Assembly (NCBI RefSeq): GCF_000813325.1
Contig: NZ_BBQE01000001.1
Direction: 5' to 3' (one strand)
DNA: 64,000 bases
Source: Sulfurospirillum cavolei
GTDB taxonomy: Bacteria; Campylobacterota; Campylobacteria; Campylobacterales; Sulfurospirillaceae
The notes below the pieces were generated by a model, which saw only the letters and a program-made list of their open reading frames with translations, was not told the origin of the DNA and did no database searches. This document shows, piece by piece, positions 1 to 8,501 of the stretch (the first letter of the stretch is position 1; each line of letters begins with the position of its first letter). A program made the position numbers and the translations under genes.

Positions 1-1
1 A

Positions 2-721
2 AAGAAGAGAGAATTTCAAGCTGAAAAAGCTAAGTTAGAACGCTTAATAGGGCAGAGTGTTCATCAAGTACTACCTTATGAAGGTAACTATGATATTCAA
101 AAATTTTCTAAAGCTAAATCTCTTTGGAAAAAGCGCCTGCAGGAAAACAACAAAGATAGTAAAATTGCGGAACTCTCTAAAGAAGCGGCTAGGATGGAGA
201 TGGATATACGTAAGTATGAACATTATCCTAAAGTAGATTTAGTTGTGAGCAAAGCACAGAACTATACTAATGATCTTGTGGCTCATAAATATGACAATAA
301 GGCGATGGTTCAGATTAGTGTCCCTTTATACCAAGGTGGCTATACAAAATCAAGAGTGCAAGAAGCAACCTTGCTTTTTCAAGCAGCTTCAGAAAATTTT
401 AATGCCGTTAATACACAAATATTAGATCAATTCGAAGATATTTGGACACAACGAGAATCCTTATTGGAAAGTATCGGTGTTTTAGAAGAAGCAAAGCATT
501 CTGCTCAAATGTATCTATTAGCAATGCAACAAGGAGAAAAAGAGGGTACAAAAAGCCAAGTAGATATTCTAGAAGCAGAAACAAAATTTCAATCCATGAA
601 AAGTGAGTTAGCCATTACATTTTATGAAATGTTACTTAATGAGCTAAACCTTTTAGCTTTGACAGGAGATTTGTCACTTACGAAAATGCAGCAGATTGAA
701 ACGATGTTTTTTAATAATTGA
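2..721 (+). CDS. TolC-family outer membrane efflux protein, 3' part
   Basis: The reading frame is open from the window edge to the TAA at 719-721, so only the C-terminal 239 or so residues are present. The protein is rich in long amphipathic helices and contains the strand-like stretch VQISVPLYQGGYTKSRVQEA, which matches the second beta-hairpin/helix repeat of TolC-type outer-membrane channels that work with RND or ABC exporters and type I secretion systems. The start and the partner genes lie outside the window, so the substrate cannot be said. Codons are AT-rich (ACA/ACT, AGA, TTA) whereas the genes downstream favour ACG, TCG and CCG; this suggests a different origin or weaker expression. 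The family call is firm, the exact role is not. Confidence 0.75.
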   Translation, partial: KKREFQAEKAKLERLIGQSVHQVLPYEGNYDIQKFSKAKSLWKKRLQENNKDSKIAELSKEAARMEMDIRKYEHYPKVDLVVSKAQNYTNDLVAHKYDNKAMVQISVPLYQGGYTKSRVQEATLLFQAASENFNAVNTQILDQFEDIWTQRESLLESIGVLEEAKHSAQMYLLAMQQGEKEGTKSQVDILEAETKFQSMKSELAITFYEMLLNELNLLALTGDLSLTKMQQIETMFFNN

Positions 722-922
722 GAACAAATAAAGTCTAAAAATGAAGTATATTTTTTAATTTTGTTTGCATTTTAGTTTTTCAAAAGAACTTTATATTACG
801 AGAGTTGTTTATTCTCGCGCATTTGGTATGCGAGCATATTCACTCTTTTTTTATTGAAATGATTGACCTACGTCTGATCTCACTAACGCTTTTTCTGACA
901 TGTCAGTCTTAAACGGTATTAC

Positions 923-952
923 TTGACAATACTTGACTCAATGTTGTATAAT
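923..952 (+). promoter_or_regulatory. Sigma-70 promoter of the hrcA-grpE-dnaK operon
   Basis: A TTGACA hexamer at 923-928 and a perfect TATAAT at 947-952 are 18 bp apart and lie just upstream of the CIRCE-like element and the hrcA start codon. A second TTGACT at 933-938 is too close to the -10 box to serve as its -35 element. Confidence 0.75.
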
Positions 953-956
953 TACA

Positions 957-983
957 TCAGCAATTAAATAACAAGAGTGCTAA
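957..983 (+). promoter_or_regulatory. CIRCE operator (HrcA binding site)
   Basis: The right arm GAGTGCTAA at 975-983 is a perfect match to the CIRCE consensus. The left arm TCAGCAATT at 957-965 matches TTAGCACTC at six of nine positions. The arms are separated by exactly nine bases, as in the consensus. The element sits between the -10 box and the hrcA ATG at 987 and covers the ribosome-binding region, so bound HrcA would block both transcription and the leader. Confidence 0.8.
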
Positions 984-986
984 AAA

Positions 987-1790
987 ATGAAAAAACCTTC
1001 GAAGCAAGCGTTGATTTTAGAATCGATTATTCAAGCTTATTTGAAGTCGAAAATGCCTATCGGCTCATCCGAACTTCAAATGAAGATGACGTTAGGGATT
1101 TCGCCTTCAACGATTCGCATCTATTTTAAAAAGCTTTCCGAAGAAGGATCGTTAGTTCAGCTCCATGTCAGTAGCGGGCGCGTACCGACACACCGAGCAT
1201 TGCAAGGGTATTGGCAAGAGCGTATCGATACGTCGCTTCCCGTCGAAATTAAAAATATCGAGAAGTTACGACGTTCCACGAACGAACATCAGCTTTTTTG
1301 CGTCGTCGAACGAAGTTCTGAAGCTATTTTTAAAGAGATCGTTGCCGTTCAGGATCGCTTTTTGATTTTAGTCTTTGACGCACACGAGGTTGCATTAAAA
1401 TACAATACGAAAGTGGAGCAGTTTCTTCAACGCCTTATCGGCTGTACGATGCGCGAACTCAAAGATATTTCCGTGCAGGTAGGTCTTTACGAGCTACATG
1501 AAAAACTTTCGATGATTTTTCAGCAATCTCCGCTTCTTCGAGAAGGCGAAAAAGAGATGTATGCGATTGCGCAAGAATTTCAAACCGATGCGTTTATAGA
1601 GCGTTTTAGACGATTGCATTTTCTAGAATCGATTGAAGACGGTTTGTATTTTGACGGATTTATTCCGTTTGGATGCATGGCGGTAAAACAAAAGGTTCAA
1701 TTAAAAGACCAAAATGCGATGGCCGACATGTTGTGTTTCGGTCGCATCGAGAGTGATTTCGAAGATTTTTTCAATCAAGTGAAGGAGTAA
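987..1790 (+). CDS. hrcA: Heat-inducible transcription repressor HrcA
   Basis: HrcA represses heat-shock chaperone genes by binding CIRCE operators. The 267-residue product starts with a winged-helix DNA-binding domain (about residues 5-75, with the family motif SGRVPTHRALQGYW near 64-77), followed by a GAF-like effector and dimerisation region. It is shorter than the roughly 340 residues usual in Firmicutes, which is normal for Campylobacterota. The gene leads the operon with grpE and dnaK and has a CIRCE site directly before its ATG, so it should repress itself. In relatives HrcA acts together with HspR; no hspR is present in this window. Confidence 0.95.
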   Translation: MKKPSKQALILESIIQAYLKSKMPIGSSELQMKMTLGISPSTIRIYFKKLSEEGSLVQLHVSSGRVPTHRALQGYWQERIDTSLPVEIKNIEKLRRSTNEHQLFCVVERSSEAIFKEIVAVQDRFLILVFDAHEVALKYNTKVEQFLQRLIGCTMRELKDISVQVGLYELHEKLSMIFQQSPLLREGEKEMYAIAQEFQTDAFIERFRRLHFLESIEDGLYFDGFIPFGCMAVKQKVQLKDQNAMADMLCFGRIESDFEDFFNQVKE

Positions 1791-1793
1791 AAC

Positions 1794-2363
1794 GTGAATG
1801 AACCGTTAAACGAAGAGCAACAGCGGCAAGAAGCTGCTCCCGAGGAAGTGACGCAAGACGTTTGCTCGGAAGCGGTATGCGATGCGCAGCCGTGTTCGGA
1901 AAACAATGAAGTCGAACAATTAAAAACCAAGCTTGCCGAGCTTGAAGATAAATATTTACGAGCCAATGCCGACTTCGATAATATCAAACGTCGTTTGGAA
2001 AAAGAGAAAATGCAGGCAATCTCTTATGCCCATGAAGTCTTTGCAAGAGACCTACTTCCCGTAATCGATGCGTTAGAGATGGCTCTCGTAGCCGGTAAAA
2101 ATACCGAAATCGATAGCACGGAACTTTTAGGAAAAGTGAAAGAAGGGTTGGAACTAACGATTGAGCAGTTCCGAAAAGCTTTTGAAAAACACGGAATCGA
2201 ACTGGTCGAAAGTGAAGGCGGTTTTGATCCGAACGTTCATGAAGCGGTGATGCAACTTGAGAGTGAAGAGAAGCAAAGCGGGGAGATTTTACAAGTCTTT
2301 CAAAAAGGCTATAAAATCAAGGATAGAATTTTACGACCGGCAATGGTCAGTATCGCCAAATAA
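1794..2363 (+). CDS. grpE: Nucleotide exchange factor GrpE
   Basis: GrpE releases ADP from DnaK and so resets the Hsp70 cycle. The 189-residue protein has an acidic, poorly ordered N-terminus, a long coiled coil beginning about residue 40 (EQLKTKLAELEDKYLRANAD), and the C-terminal beta domain with the family signature GGFDPNVHEAVMQ. Translation begins at a GTG at 1794, three bases after the hrcA stop, with the Shine-Dalgarno AAGGAG at 1782-1787 lying inside the end of hrcA, so translation is probably coupled. There is no DnaJ gene in this cluster. Confidence 0.95.
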   Translation: MNEPLNEEQQRQEAAPEEVTQDVCSEAVCDAQPCSENNEVEQLKTKLAELEDKYLRANADFDNIKRRLEKEKMQAISYAHEVFARDLLPVIDALEMALVAGKNTEIDSTELLGKVKEGLELTIEQFRKAFEKHGIELVESEGGFDPNVHEAVMQLESEEKQSGEILQVFQKGYKIKDRILRPAMVSIAK

Positions 2364-2415
2364 AGCAATCTTGCGTTTATCGGCATTTATAATAAAATTA
2401 AATAAAGGATAAAAA

Positions 2416-4296
2416 ATGGGAAAAGTAATCGGTATAGATTTGGGAACGACCAATTCATGCGTGTCCGTGTATGAAAGAGGAGAGAGTAAAGTTATTCCTA
2501 ATAAAGAAGGAAAAAACACGACTCCTTCGGTTGTTGCTTTTACGGACAAAGAAGAGGTTTTAGTCGGTGATACGGCAAAACGCCAAGCGGTAACGAATCC
2601 TAAGCGCACCATCTATTCTATCAAAAGAATTATGGGTTTGATGAGCAACGAGGAAAAAGCCGGTGAAGCGAAAAAACGTCTTCCTTACGCGGTTGTCGAT
2701 CGAAACGGTGCATGTGCGATTGAAATCGACGGCAAAGTGTACACTCCGCAAGAAATTAGCGCCAAAGTCTTGATGAAACTTAAAGAAGATGCAGAGGGCT
2801 TTTTGGGCGAGAGCGTGACCGATGCGGTTATTACCGTTCCGGCATATTTTAACGATAGTCAAAGAAAAGCGACGAAAGAAGCCGGTACGATTGCCGGATT
2901 GAACGTATTACGTATTATTAACGAGCCGACGGCGGCGGCGTTAGCTTACGGTTTGGATAAAAAAGAAGCGGAAAAAATCGTTGTTTACGACCTCGGCGGC
3001 GGAACGTTCGACGTTACCGTACTGGAAACGGGCGATAACGTCGTTGAAGTATTGGCAACGGGCGGAGATGCCTTCTTGGGCGGCGACGACTTTGATAACC
3101 GTCTTATCGACTGGTTAGTCGGTGAATTTAAAAGCGAAAACGGTATCGATTTAAAAGCGGACGTGATGGCACTTCAACGTCTCAAAGAAGCGGCTGAAAA
3201 TGCAAAAAAAGAGCTTTCGTCTTCTATGGAGACCGAGGTCAATTTACCGTTTATCACGGCCGATGCAACCGGTCCGAAACACTTGGTTAAAAAGCTTACG
3301 CGTGCCAAATTCGAATCGATGATTGAAGATTTGGTAGCATTGACGATCAAAAAAATCAAAGAAGTTGTTAATGATTCCGATCTTAAAAAAGGCGAAATTA
3401 AAGAAATTGTTATGGTCGGCGGATCAACGCGTGTACCTTTAGTCCAACAAAAAGTGAAAGAGTTCTTCGAAAAAGAGCTTAACAAATCCGTAAATCCGGA
3501 TGAAGTCGTTGCGATCGGTGCGGCTATCCAAGGCGCGGTTATTAAAGGCGACGTCAAAGATATTCTTCTACTCGATGTTACGCCTCTAAGCCTCGGTATC
3601 GAAACGTTGGGCGGCGTTATGACGAAATTGATTGAAAAAGGTACGACGATTCCGGTTAAAAAGTCGCAAGTCTTCTCGACCGCGGAAGATAATCAACCTG
3701 CCGTTACGATTCACGCACTTCAAGGCGAGCGTGAATTTGCACGCGATAATAAATCGCTCGGTCAATTTAACCTTGAGAGCATTCCACCGGCACCCCGCGG
3801 CGTACCGCAAATCGAAGTCTCTTTTGACATCGATGCCAACGGTATTTTAACCGTTTCTGCGAAAGATAAAGCGACGGGTAAAGCTCAAGAGATTAAAATT
3901 TCCGGCAGTTCGGGACTCGATGACGCCGAAATCGAAAGAATGGTTAAAGATGCAGAATTGCATAAAGAAGAGGACAAAAAACGTAAAGAAGCGGTTGACG
4001 CACGTAATCAAGCCGATGCATTAGCGCATCAAACCGAAAAATCTTTAGGCGAGATGGGCGATGCGATTAGTGCCGAAGATAAGACGAAAATCGAAGCAGA
4101 GCTTAAAGCTCTTAAAGAGGTTCTCGCGAATGAAAGTGCGACCAAAGAGCAAATCGACGCTAAAGTGAAATCATTAAGCGAAGCCAGCCATAAACTAGCC
4201 GAAGCGATGTATAAAAAAGAGCAAGGCGGAGCCGCCGGAGGCGAACAGCCTAAAGCTAAAAAAGACGACGACGTCATCGACGCCGAAGTCGAATAA
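2416..4296 (+). CDS. dnaK: Chaperone protein DnaK (Hsp70)
   Basis: DnaK is the ATP-dependent chaperone for unfolded proteins in the cytoplasm. At 626 residues it is full length: nucleotide-binding domain with GIDLGTTNS at 6-14, the phosphate-binding DLGGGTFDVTVL loop and MVGGSTRVP; substrate-binding beta domain; helical lid; and the standard acidic end DDVIDAEVE. AAAGGA at 2405-2410 precedes the ATG. The 52-bp gap after grpE contains TTATAAT at 2387-2393, so an extra promoter for dnaK is possible. A strong terminator follows at 4313-4342, making dnaK the last gene of the hrcA operon. Confidence 0.98.
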   Translation: MGKVIGIDLGTTNSCVSVYERGESKVIPNKEGKNTTPSVVAFTDKEEVLVGDTAKRQAVTNPKRTIYSIKRIMGLMSNEEKAGEAKKRLPYAVVDRNGACAIEIDGKVYTPQEISAKVLMKLKEDAEGFLGESVTDAVITVPAYFNDSQRKATKEAGTIAGLNVLRIINEPTAAALAYGLDKKEAEKIVVYDLGGGTFDVTVLETGDNVVEVLATGGDAFLGGDDFDNRLIDWLVGEFKSENGIDLKADVMALQRLKEAAENAKKELSSSMETEVNLPFITADATGPKHLVKKLTRAKFESMIEDLVALTIKKIKEVVNDSDLKKGEIKEIVMVGGSTRVPLVQQKVKEFFEKELNKSVNPDEVVAIGAAIQGAVIKGDVKDILLLDVTPLSLGIETLGGVMTKLIEKGTTIPVKKSQVFSTAEDNQPAVTIHALQGEREFARDNKSLGQFNLESIPPAPRGVPQIEVSFDIDANGILTVSAKDKATGKAQEIKISGSSGLDDAEIERMVKDAELHKEEDKKRKEAVDARNQADALAHQTEKSLGEMGDAISAEDKTKIEAELKALKEVLANESATKEQIDAKVKSLSEASHKLAEAMYKKEQGGAAGGEQPKAKKDDDVIDAEVE

Positions 4297-4312
4297 ACTT
4301 CTTTTTCTTTTC

Positions 4313-4342
4313 GGTATCCAAGCCTTTTAACGCTTGGATACC
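4313..4342 (+). terminator. Intrinsic terminator after dnaK
   Basis: An 11-bp perfect stem (GGTATCCAAGC at 4313-4323 with GCTTGGATACC at 4332-4342) with an 8-base loop is followed by the pyrimidine-rich TCTTTCCCTTTT. It lies 17 bp past the dnaK stop. Confidence 0.85.
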
Positions 4343-4445
4343 TCTTTCCCTTTTCCTGACTTTCTTTAATTATTAGAAATATAAGTTTTAAACAAAAATA
4401 TATAATTCTCTTTATATAATCGTCTTGTAGATTCAAGGTTGTATT

Positions 4446-5477
4446 ATGAGCAAAATCATTAAACTCTTTTTGAAACAAGGCTTTACCCCCGTAGATACTA
4501 GGGTCTTTAAACTAGGCTCCGTCCTCCCTTTTGATTGTTATATTCAGAGGTTTAACGGCTTTTTTATCGTTCTTGAAAGCGGTACGTTCTTAAACGAGTC
4601 GACGTATCGTAAACTGGTACAAAAAAACCTCCAAATTTTTGTTCAAACACGAAAATACGAAGATTATAAAACGTATGTACAGCGTTTTTCTCCTCAAATC
4701 GGTGAGAAGCATACGTCTTACGAAACACAGGAATTAGAGGAAGTTTTAGCGCAATGCTATGATATGAAGTCTCTTTTAAAGCAATCGCAATCATTGCACG
4801 ATAAATTAAAGATTATCTATACGTATTCTAAGTACCTTTTAAATGCTTGGTTGCAATCCAAGCAGCGTGAACTCGTTCCCGTGGATGCGGTATCTTTTTT
4901 AATGGAAGAATTCGTTTTTGTCGCCAATAGTGAGCATTTAACGCTTTCAAAGTTCAATGATTTTTTGGATGAAGAAGACGATTTGGCGGCACATTTAGTC
5001 AAAGTCGCTTTTTTCGCCGCCATGATAGGAAGTCATATCAATTTGGATTTTAGCGATCAAAAGAAGTTGCTGATTGCCGCCATTTTGCATGATGTCGGTA
5101 AGACGGAATTGGATGAAGACCTGCTACACAAATCGGATTTCTTATCGGAATTTGAGTATAAGCTTATACAACGACATGCAGAGGCGAGTGCTCAAATGGT
5201 TCGTCAAAGCGGACTGAAAGATCGCGTGATTTTAAATGCCATTAAAGATCATCATGAGCGTTTGGACGGTAGCGGGTATCCTAAAGGCGCGAAGGAAGAT
5301 CGTATCAGTATGTTCGGAAAAATTCTTGCGGTATGCGATATGTTCGATGCTATGATTACGATTAAACCGTATCGAGGTGCGTACAGTACGTATAATGCAC
5401 TCAAGCTTATGCGCCTAGAGGCGCGAGACAAGCTTGAGATGCGTTATGTGAATCTTTTGGTTAAAGATTTAAAATAG
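4446..5477 (+). CDS. HD-GYP domain protein, probable c-di-GMP phosphodiesterase
   Basis: The C-terminal half carries an HD-GYP domain: AILHDVGKTELDEDLL with the HD pair near residue 215, then HHERLDGSGYPKG with the GYP triad near 276. Such proteins degrade cyclic di-GMP with a bimetal centre. The N-terminal 150 residues resemble the sensory/adaptor regions common in this family but show no domain I can name. There is no transmembrane segment, so it should be cytoplasmic. It is a single-gene unit between the dnaK terminator and the convergent ppk2, and pairs functionally with the diguanylate cyclase at 29772-30569. Activity is inferred from the intact motifs. Confidence 0.88.
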   Translation: MSKIIKLFLKQGFTPVDTRVFKLGSVLPFDCYIQRFNGFFIVLESGTFLNESTYRKLVQKNLQIFVQTRKYEDYKTYVQRFSPQIGEKHTSYETQELEEVLAQCYDMKSLLKQSQSLHDKLKIIYTYSKYLLNAWLQSKQRELVPVDAVSFLMEEFVFVANSEHLTLSKFNDFLDEEDDLAAHLVKVAFFAAMIGSHINLDFSDQKKLLIAAILHDVGKTELDEDLLHKSDFLSEFEYKLIQRHAEASAQMVRQSGLKDRVILNAIKDHHERLDGSGYPKGAKEDRISMFGKILAVCDMFDAMITIKPYRGAYSTYNALKLMRLEARDKLEMRYVNLLVKDLK

Positions 5478-5480
5478 GAT

Positions 5481-6368
5481 TTATCCGTTGAGATGAGAGA
5501 GGTTTTCGCTCGGTAAGCTTTTTTCCATAATCTCAATTTCTTCTTTACCGGTTCGAACGACGTTTGGATCGAGTGTTAGATGCTTTTTCTTAATTTTATC
5601 GGGATAATCGACGTTTTGTAAGATGTGGCGAATCGTATTGAGTCTGGCTTTGCGTTTATCGTCGGATAAAATAATCGTCCACGGACAACGCGGATTGTTG
5701 GATGCTAAAAGCATGGAATATTTGGCGACCGTGTATTCGTCCCAAAGTTCTTGCGATTTTTCATCGACGGGAGAGAGTTTAAATTGTTTAAGCGGATCGG
5801 TTTTTCGCTCTTTAAAGCGTTTGGCTTGTTCTTCTTTTCCGACCGAAAAATAGAATTTGAATAAAATGATGCCTGAATTGACCAACATGGTTTCAAATTT
5901 TGGGACTTCGCGTAGAAACTCTTTGTGTTCTTCTTGGGTACAAAAACCCATCACCGGTTCGACGCCGGCGCGATTGTACCATGAACGGTCAAACAAAACG
6001 ATTTCTCCGGCAGAGGGTAGGTGTTGGGTATAACGTTGGAAATACCATTGCGAACGCTCCGTATCGGAGGGCTTTGAAAGTGCGACGATACGTGCGCCTC
6101 GCGGGTTAAGATGTTCGGTAATGCGCTTAATCGTTCCGCCTTTACCTGCCGCATCGCGTCCTTCGACGAGAATCAGAACTTTTAAGCCTTTATCTTTCAC
6201 ATGGTTTTGAAATTTTAACAGTTCGACTTGGAGTTTTGTAAGCTCTTTTTCATATTTTAGCTCGCTTTTTTTGACCCAAATTTGAACTTTGTCGTCATGT
6301 TTTTCTTCTTTTGAAGCAAGAATCTCTTCATTTTGAAAGGCGATTTTTGTTTTCTTTTTCTTTCCCAT
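5481..6368 (-). CDS. ppk2: Polyphosphate kinase 2 (PPK2)
   Basis: PPK2 enzymes move phosphate between polyphosphate and nucleotides. The single PPK2 domain shows the P-loop EGRDAAGKGGTIKR (about residues 69-82), the Walker B-like LFDRSWYNRAGVEP motif and the lid arginines. The length (295 aa) fits class I one-domain enzymes. The N-terminus is lysine-rich (MGKKKKTKIAF), a common short extension. It is divergent from dsbD, with a 102-bp shared promoter region, and convergent with the HD-GYP gene, only 3 bp apart. Whether it prefers GDP or ADP cannot be told from sequence alone. Confidence 0.93.
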   Translation of the reverse strand: MGKKKKTKIAFQNEEILASKEEKHDDKVQIWVKKSELKYEKELTKLQVELLKFQNHVKDKGLKVLILVEGRDAAGKGGTIKRITEHLNPRGARIVALSKPSDTERSQWYFQRYTQHLPSAGEIVLFDRSWYNRAGVEPVMGFCTQEEHKEFLREVPKFETMLVNSGIILFKFYFSVGKEEQAKRFKERKTDPLKQFKLSPVDEKSQELWDEYTVAKYSMLLASNNPRCPWTIILSDDKRKARLNTIRHILQNVDYPDKIKKKHLTLDPNVVRTGKEEIEIMEKSLPSENLSHLNG

Positions 6369-6470
6369 TCCTCTTCCTTTTAGCCCTTGAATGCCTTTAA
6401 ATCGTTGTAATTTAAAAAATATTTAGGCTTATTCGCTACAATAAATCATTCTTTTCTTAAAGGTAACATT

Positions 6471-8210
6471 GTGAAACGTATTGTAAGCTCTTTTTGCTTA
6501 GTTCTTTTCTTCGCGATTTCGTTATTTGCGATCGAAAAACCTAAAATTTTAACTCCCGAAGAAGCGTTTAACGTGACAACTTCGCGCGATACTCAAGGCA
6601 TTCGCATCGCGTTTACGATTGCTCAGGGTGTTTATTTATACGACGATAAGATCAAAATAGAGCTTTTAACGCCGAAAAGTCGCGATATTACCTCTTCTTT
6701 AACGCGTCCGCCGGCCGAATCGTTTCACGAATATCAAACCCAACGTCGCTCGTTTGAGATATTGATTCCGGAACCTCTTCTTGCATCGCAAGCTTCCGCG
6801 TTTGAGCTTAAGGTTTCATACCAAGGGTGTGCGGAGATGGGAATTTGTTATCAGCCTCAAGTTAAACAGTTTAGATTCGACCAACAAGCTGCTTCTAAAA
6901 CTTCTCTTTCGGAGCAAGACGCGATTGCGATGCGTTTAGCGGAAGGCAATTACGGTTGGATTCTTTTGAGCTTTTTCGGTTTTGGATTGCTTTTATCGCT
7001 TACGCCGTGCGTTTTCCCGATGATTCCGATCCTCTCGTCCATCATCGTCTCTCAGCCGAGTGTGGCGATGGGTGCAAAAAAAGGGTTCGTTTTATCGTTG
7101 GTATACGTTCTTTCAATGGCATCGGCGTATACGATCGCGGGAATTTTAGCGGCACTTTTTGGGGCCAATTTACAAGCTTCGTTGCAAAATCCATGGGTGA
7201 TTAGCGTGTTTAGCGCGATGTTCGTCGTATTGGCGTTATCGATGTTCGGTTTCTTTGAAATTAAGATGCCAAGCCGCATTCAAAATAGACTCAGTAAAAC
7301 GTCCGACGAAGCACAATCGCAAGGAATAGCGGGTATCGCGGTTATGGGGTTTGTGTCGGCGTTGATCGTCGGCCCGTGCGTTGCGGCTCCTTTGGCGGGC
7401 GCTTTGATTTATATCGGGCAATCGGGAGACGTCCTTTTGGGCGGAACGGCTTTGTTTGTTATGAGCTTGGGTATGGGCGTTCCGCTTTTGGCAATCGGAA
7501 CGACGGCAGGGCGCTACATGCCGCGTCCGGGCGCATGGATGCAAAACGTAACGGCTTTTTTCGGCGTGACGCTTTTGGGCGTAGCCGTTTGGATGCTTTC
7601 TCGTATCCTTCCTTCGTTTGTGACGATGGGCTTGTGGATGCTTTTATGCCTTCTCTCCGCGCTCTTTTTCGGTGCGATCGAACCGCTTGAGCGCAATGTG
7701 AGCGGATGGAAAAGACTTATCAAAGGATTTTGGTTTATCGTTTTGCTCTACGGGATTGCTTTATTTGTAGGGCTTTTAAGCGGTGCTAGCAATCCGCTTT
7801 CTCCGTTTGAACGCTTGACGTTGAAAGAAAATACGCTTCATACCGCCTCTTCGTCAGACGCTTCCATGTTACATGTCAAAACGTTAGAGGAGTTAAACGC
7901 GTTCATTGCCAAAGCGCAAAAACCCGTTATGGTCGATTTTTATGCCGATTGGTGTGTGAATTGCGTCGAGTTTGAGCGTTTTACGTTCCAAGACGCTCGC
8001 GTTCAAGAAAAGCTCAAAACGATGGAGCGGGTGAAAATCGACGTAACGAACAACAGCGATGAAGATAAAAAGCTCCAAAAAGCGTTCGGTATTTTCGGAC
8101 CTCCGGCAATTTTATTTTTTAAAAATGCCCAAGAAATAAGCGAACTGCGCCTTGTCGGTTATAAAAACGCCGACGAATTTTTAACACATATCGAGAAAGT
8201 AGGGCACTAA
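6471..8210 (+). CDS. dsbD: Thiol:disulfide interchange protein DsbD
   Basis: DsbD carries electrons from cytoplasmic thioredoxin across the inner membrane to periplasmic reductases such as DsbC-like proteins and cytochrome c maturation factors. All three modules are visible: a signal peptide and N-terminal domain with a cysteine pair around residues 119-126 (GCAEMGIC); a hydrophobic core of about eight helices (160-430) with the conserved cysteines in TPCVFP and GPCVAAP; and a C-terminal thioredoxin-like domain with CVNC near 494-497. Length 579 aa is typical. GTG is the start (6471), preceded by AAAGGTAA; TACAAT at 6437-6442 may be the -10 box. The downstream small gene begins immediately after the stop. 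Confidence 0.95.
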   Translation: MKRIVSSFCLVLFFAISLFAIEKPKILTPEEAFNVTTSRDTQGIRIAFTIAQGVYLYDDKIKIELLTPKSRDITSSLTRPPAESFHEYQTQRRSFEILIPEPLLASQASAFELKVSYQGCAEMGICYQPQVKQFRFDQQAASKTSLSEQDAIAMRLAEGNYGWILLSFFGFGLLLSLTPCVFPMIPILSSIIVSQPSVAMGAKKGFVLSLVYVLSMASAYTIAGILAALFGANLQASLQNPWVISVFSAMFVVLALSMFGFFEIKMPSRIQNRLSKTSDEAQSQGIAGIAVMGFVSALIVGPCVAAPLAGALIYIGQSGDVLLGGTALFVMSLGMGVPLLAIGTTAGRYMPRPGAWMQNVTAFFGVTLLGVAVWMLSRILPSFVTMGLWMLLCLLSALFFGAIEPLERNVSGWKRLIKGFWFIVLLYGIALFVGLLSGASNPLSPFERLTLKENTLHTASSSDASMLHVKTLEELNAFIAKAQKPVMVDFYADWCVNCVEFERFTFQDARVQEKLKTMERVKIDVTNNSDEDKKLQKAFGIFGPPAILFFKNAQEISELRLVGYKNADEFLTHIEKVGH

Positions 8211-8501
8211 ATGAAAGTGATTTTAGTCGTTGACGTCGAGGGCTTAAACGATCAAGTCGTTTTTGAAAAGCATTTGAAAAAAGAGGGTTTTACGCCTATT
8301 AGCGGGGAGTCGTTCGCATATGAGGGCGATACGACGACGCATTTGTTTAGTACGCGAGCGTTTATCATGGAAGTTGTGGGTAAAGCTTTGGATAAATCAG
8401 GATTTTTAGAGTGCCGTATCATGTTTCAAGTCGGAGAAAATCCGATGGAGACATATCGCTTCGATACGTCTTCCCAAGAGTTTGTGCTTACGAACGGTTA
8501 A
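8211..8501 (+). CDS. Conserved hypothetical protein, 96 aa
   Basis: The ATG directly follows the TAA of dsbD with no gap, so it is almost certainly co-translated with it. The product is small, soluble and without signal peptide or cysteine pair; it has one cysteine (FLECRIMF). The beta-alpha pattern (MKVILVVDVEGL, then a helix, then ECRIMFQVG) suggests a compact alpha/beta fold. I do not recognise a family beyond a conserved Campylobacterota hypothetical. Its 3' end overlaps the convergent kdsB by 14 bp. Confidence 0.7.
   Translation: MKVILVVDVEGLNDQVVFEKHLKKEGFTPISGESFAYEGDTTTHLFSTRAFIMEVVGKALDKSGFLECRIMFQVGENPMETYRFDTSSQEFVLTNG

Noticed and set aside
3174..3557. Minus-strand frame of 127 codons inside dnaK, and similar long shadows in proS and metY
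   Set aside because: They lie fully inside well-recognised genes in another frame and show no family signature or ribosome site; NCG-rich codons leave antisense frames open by chance.
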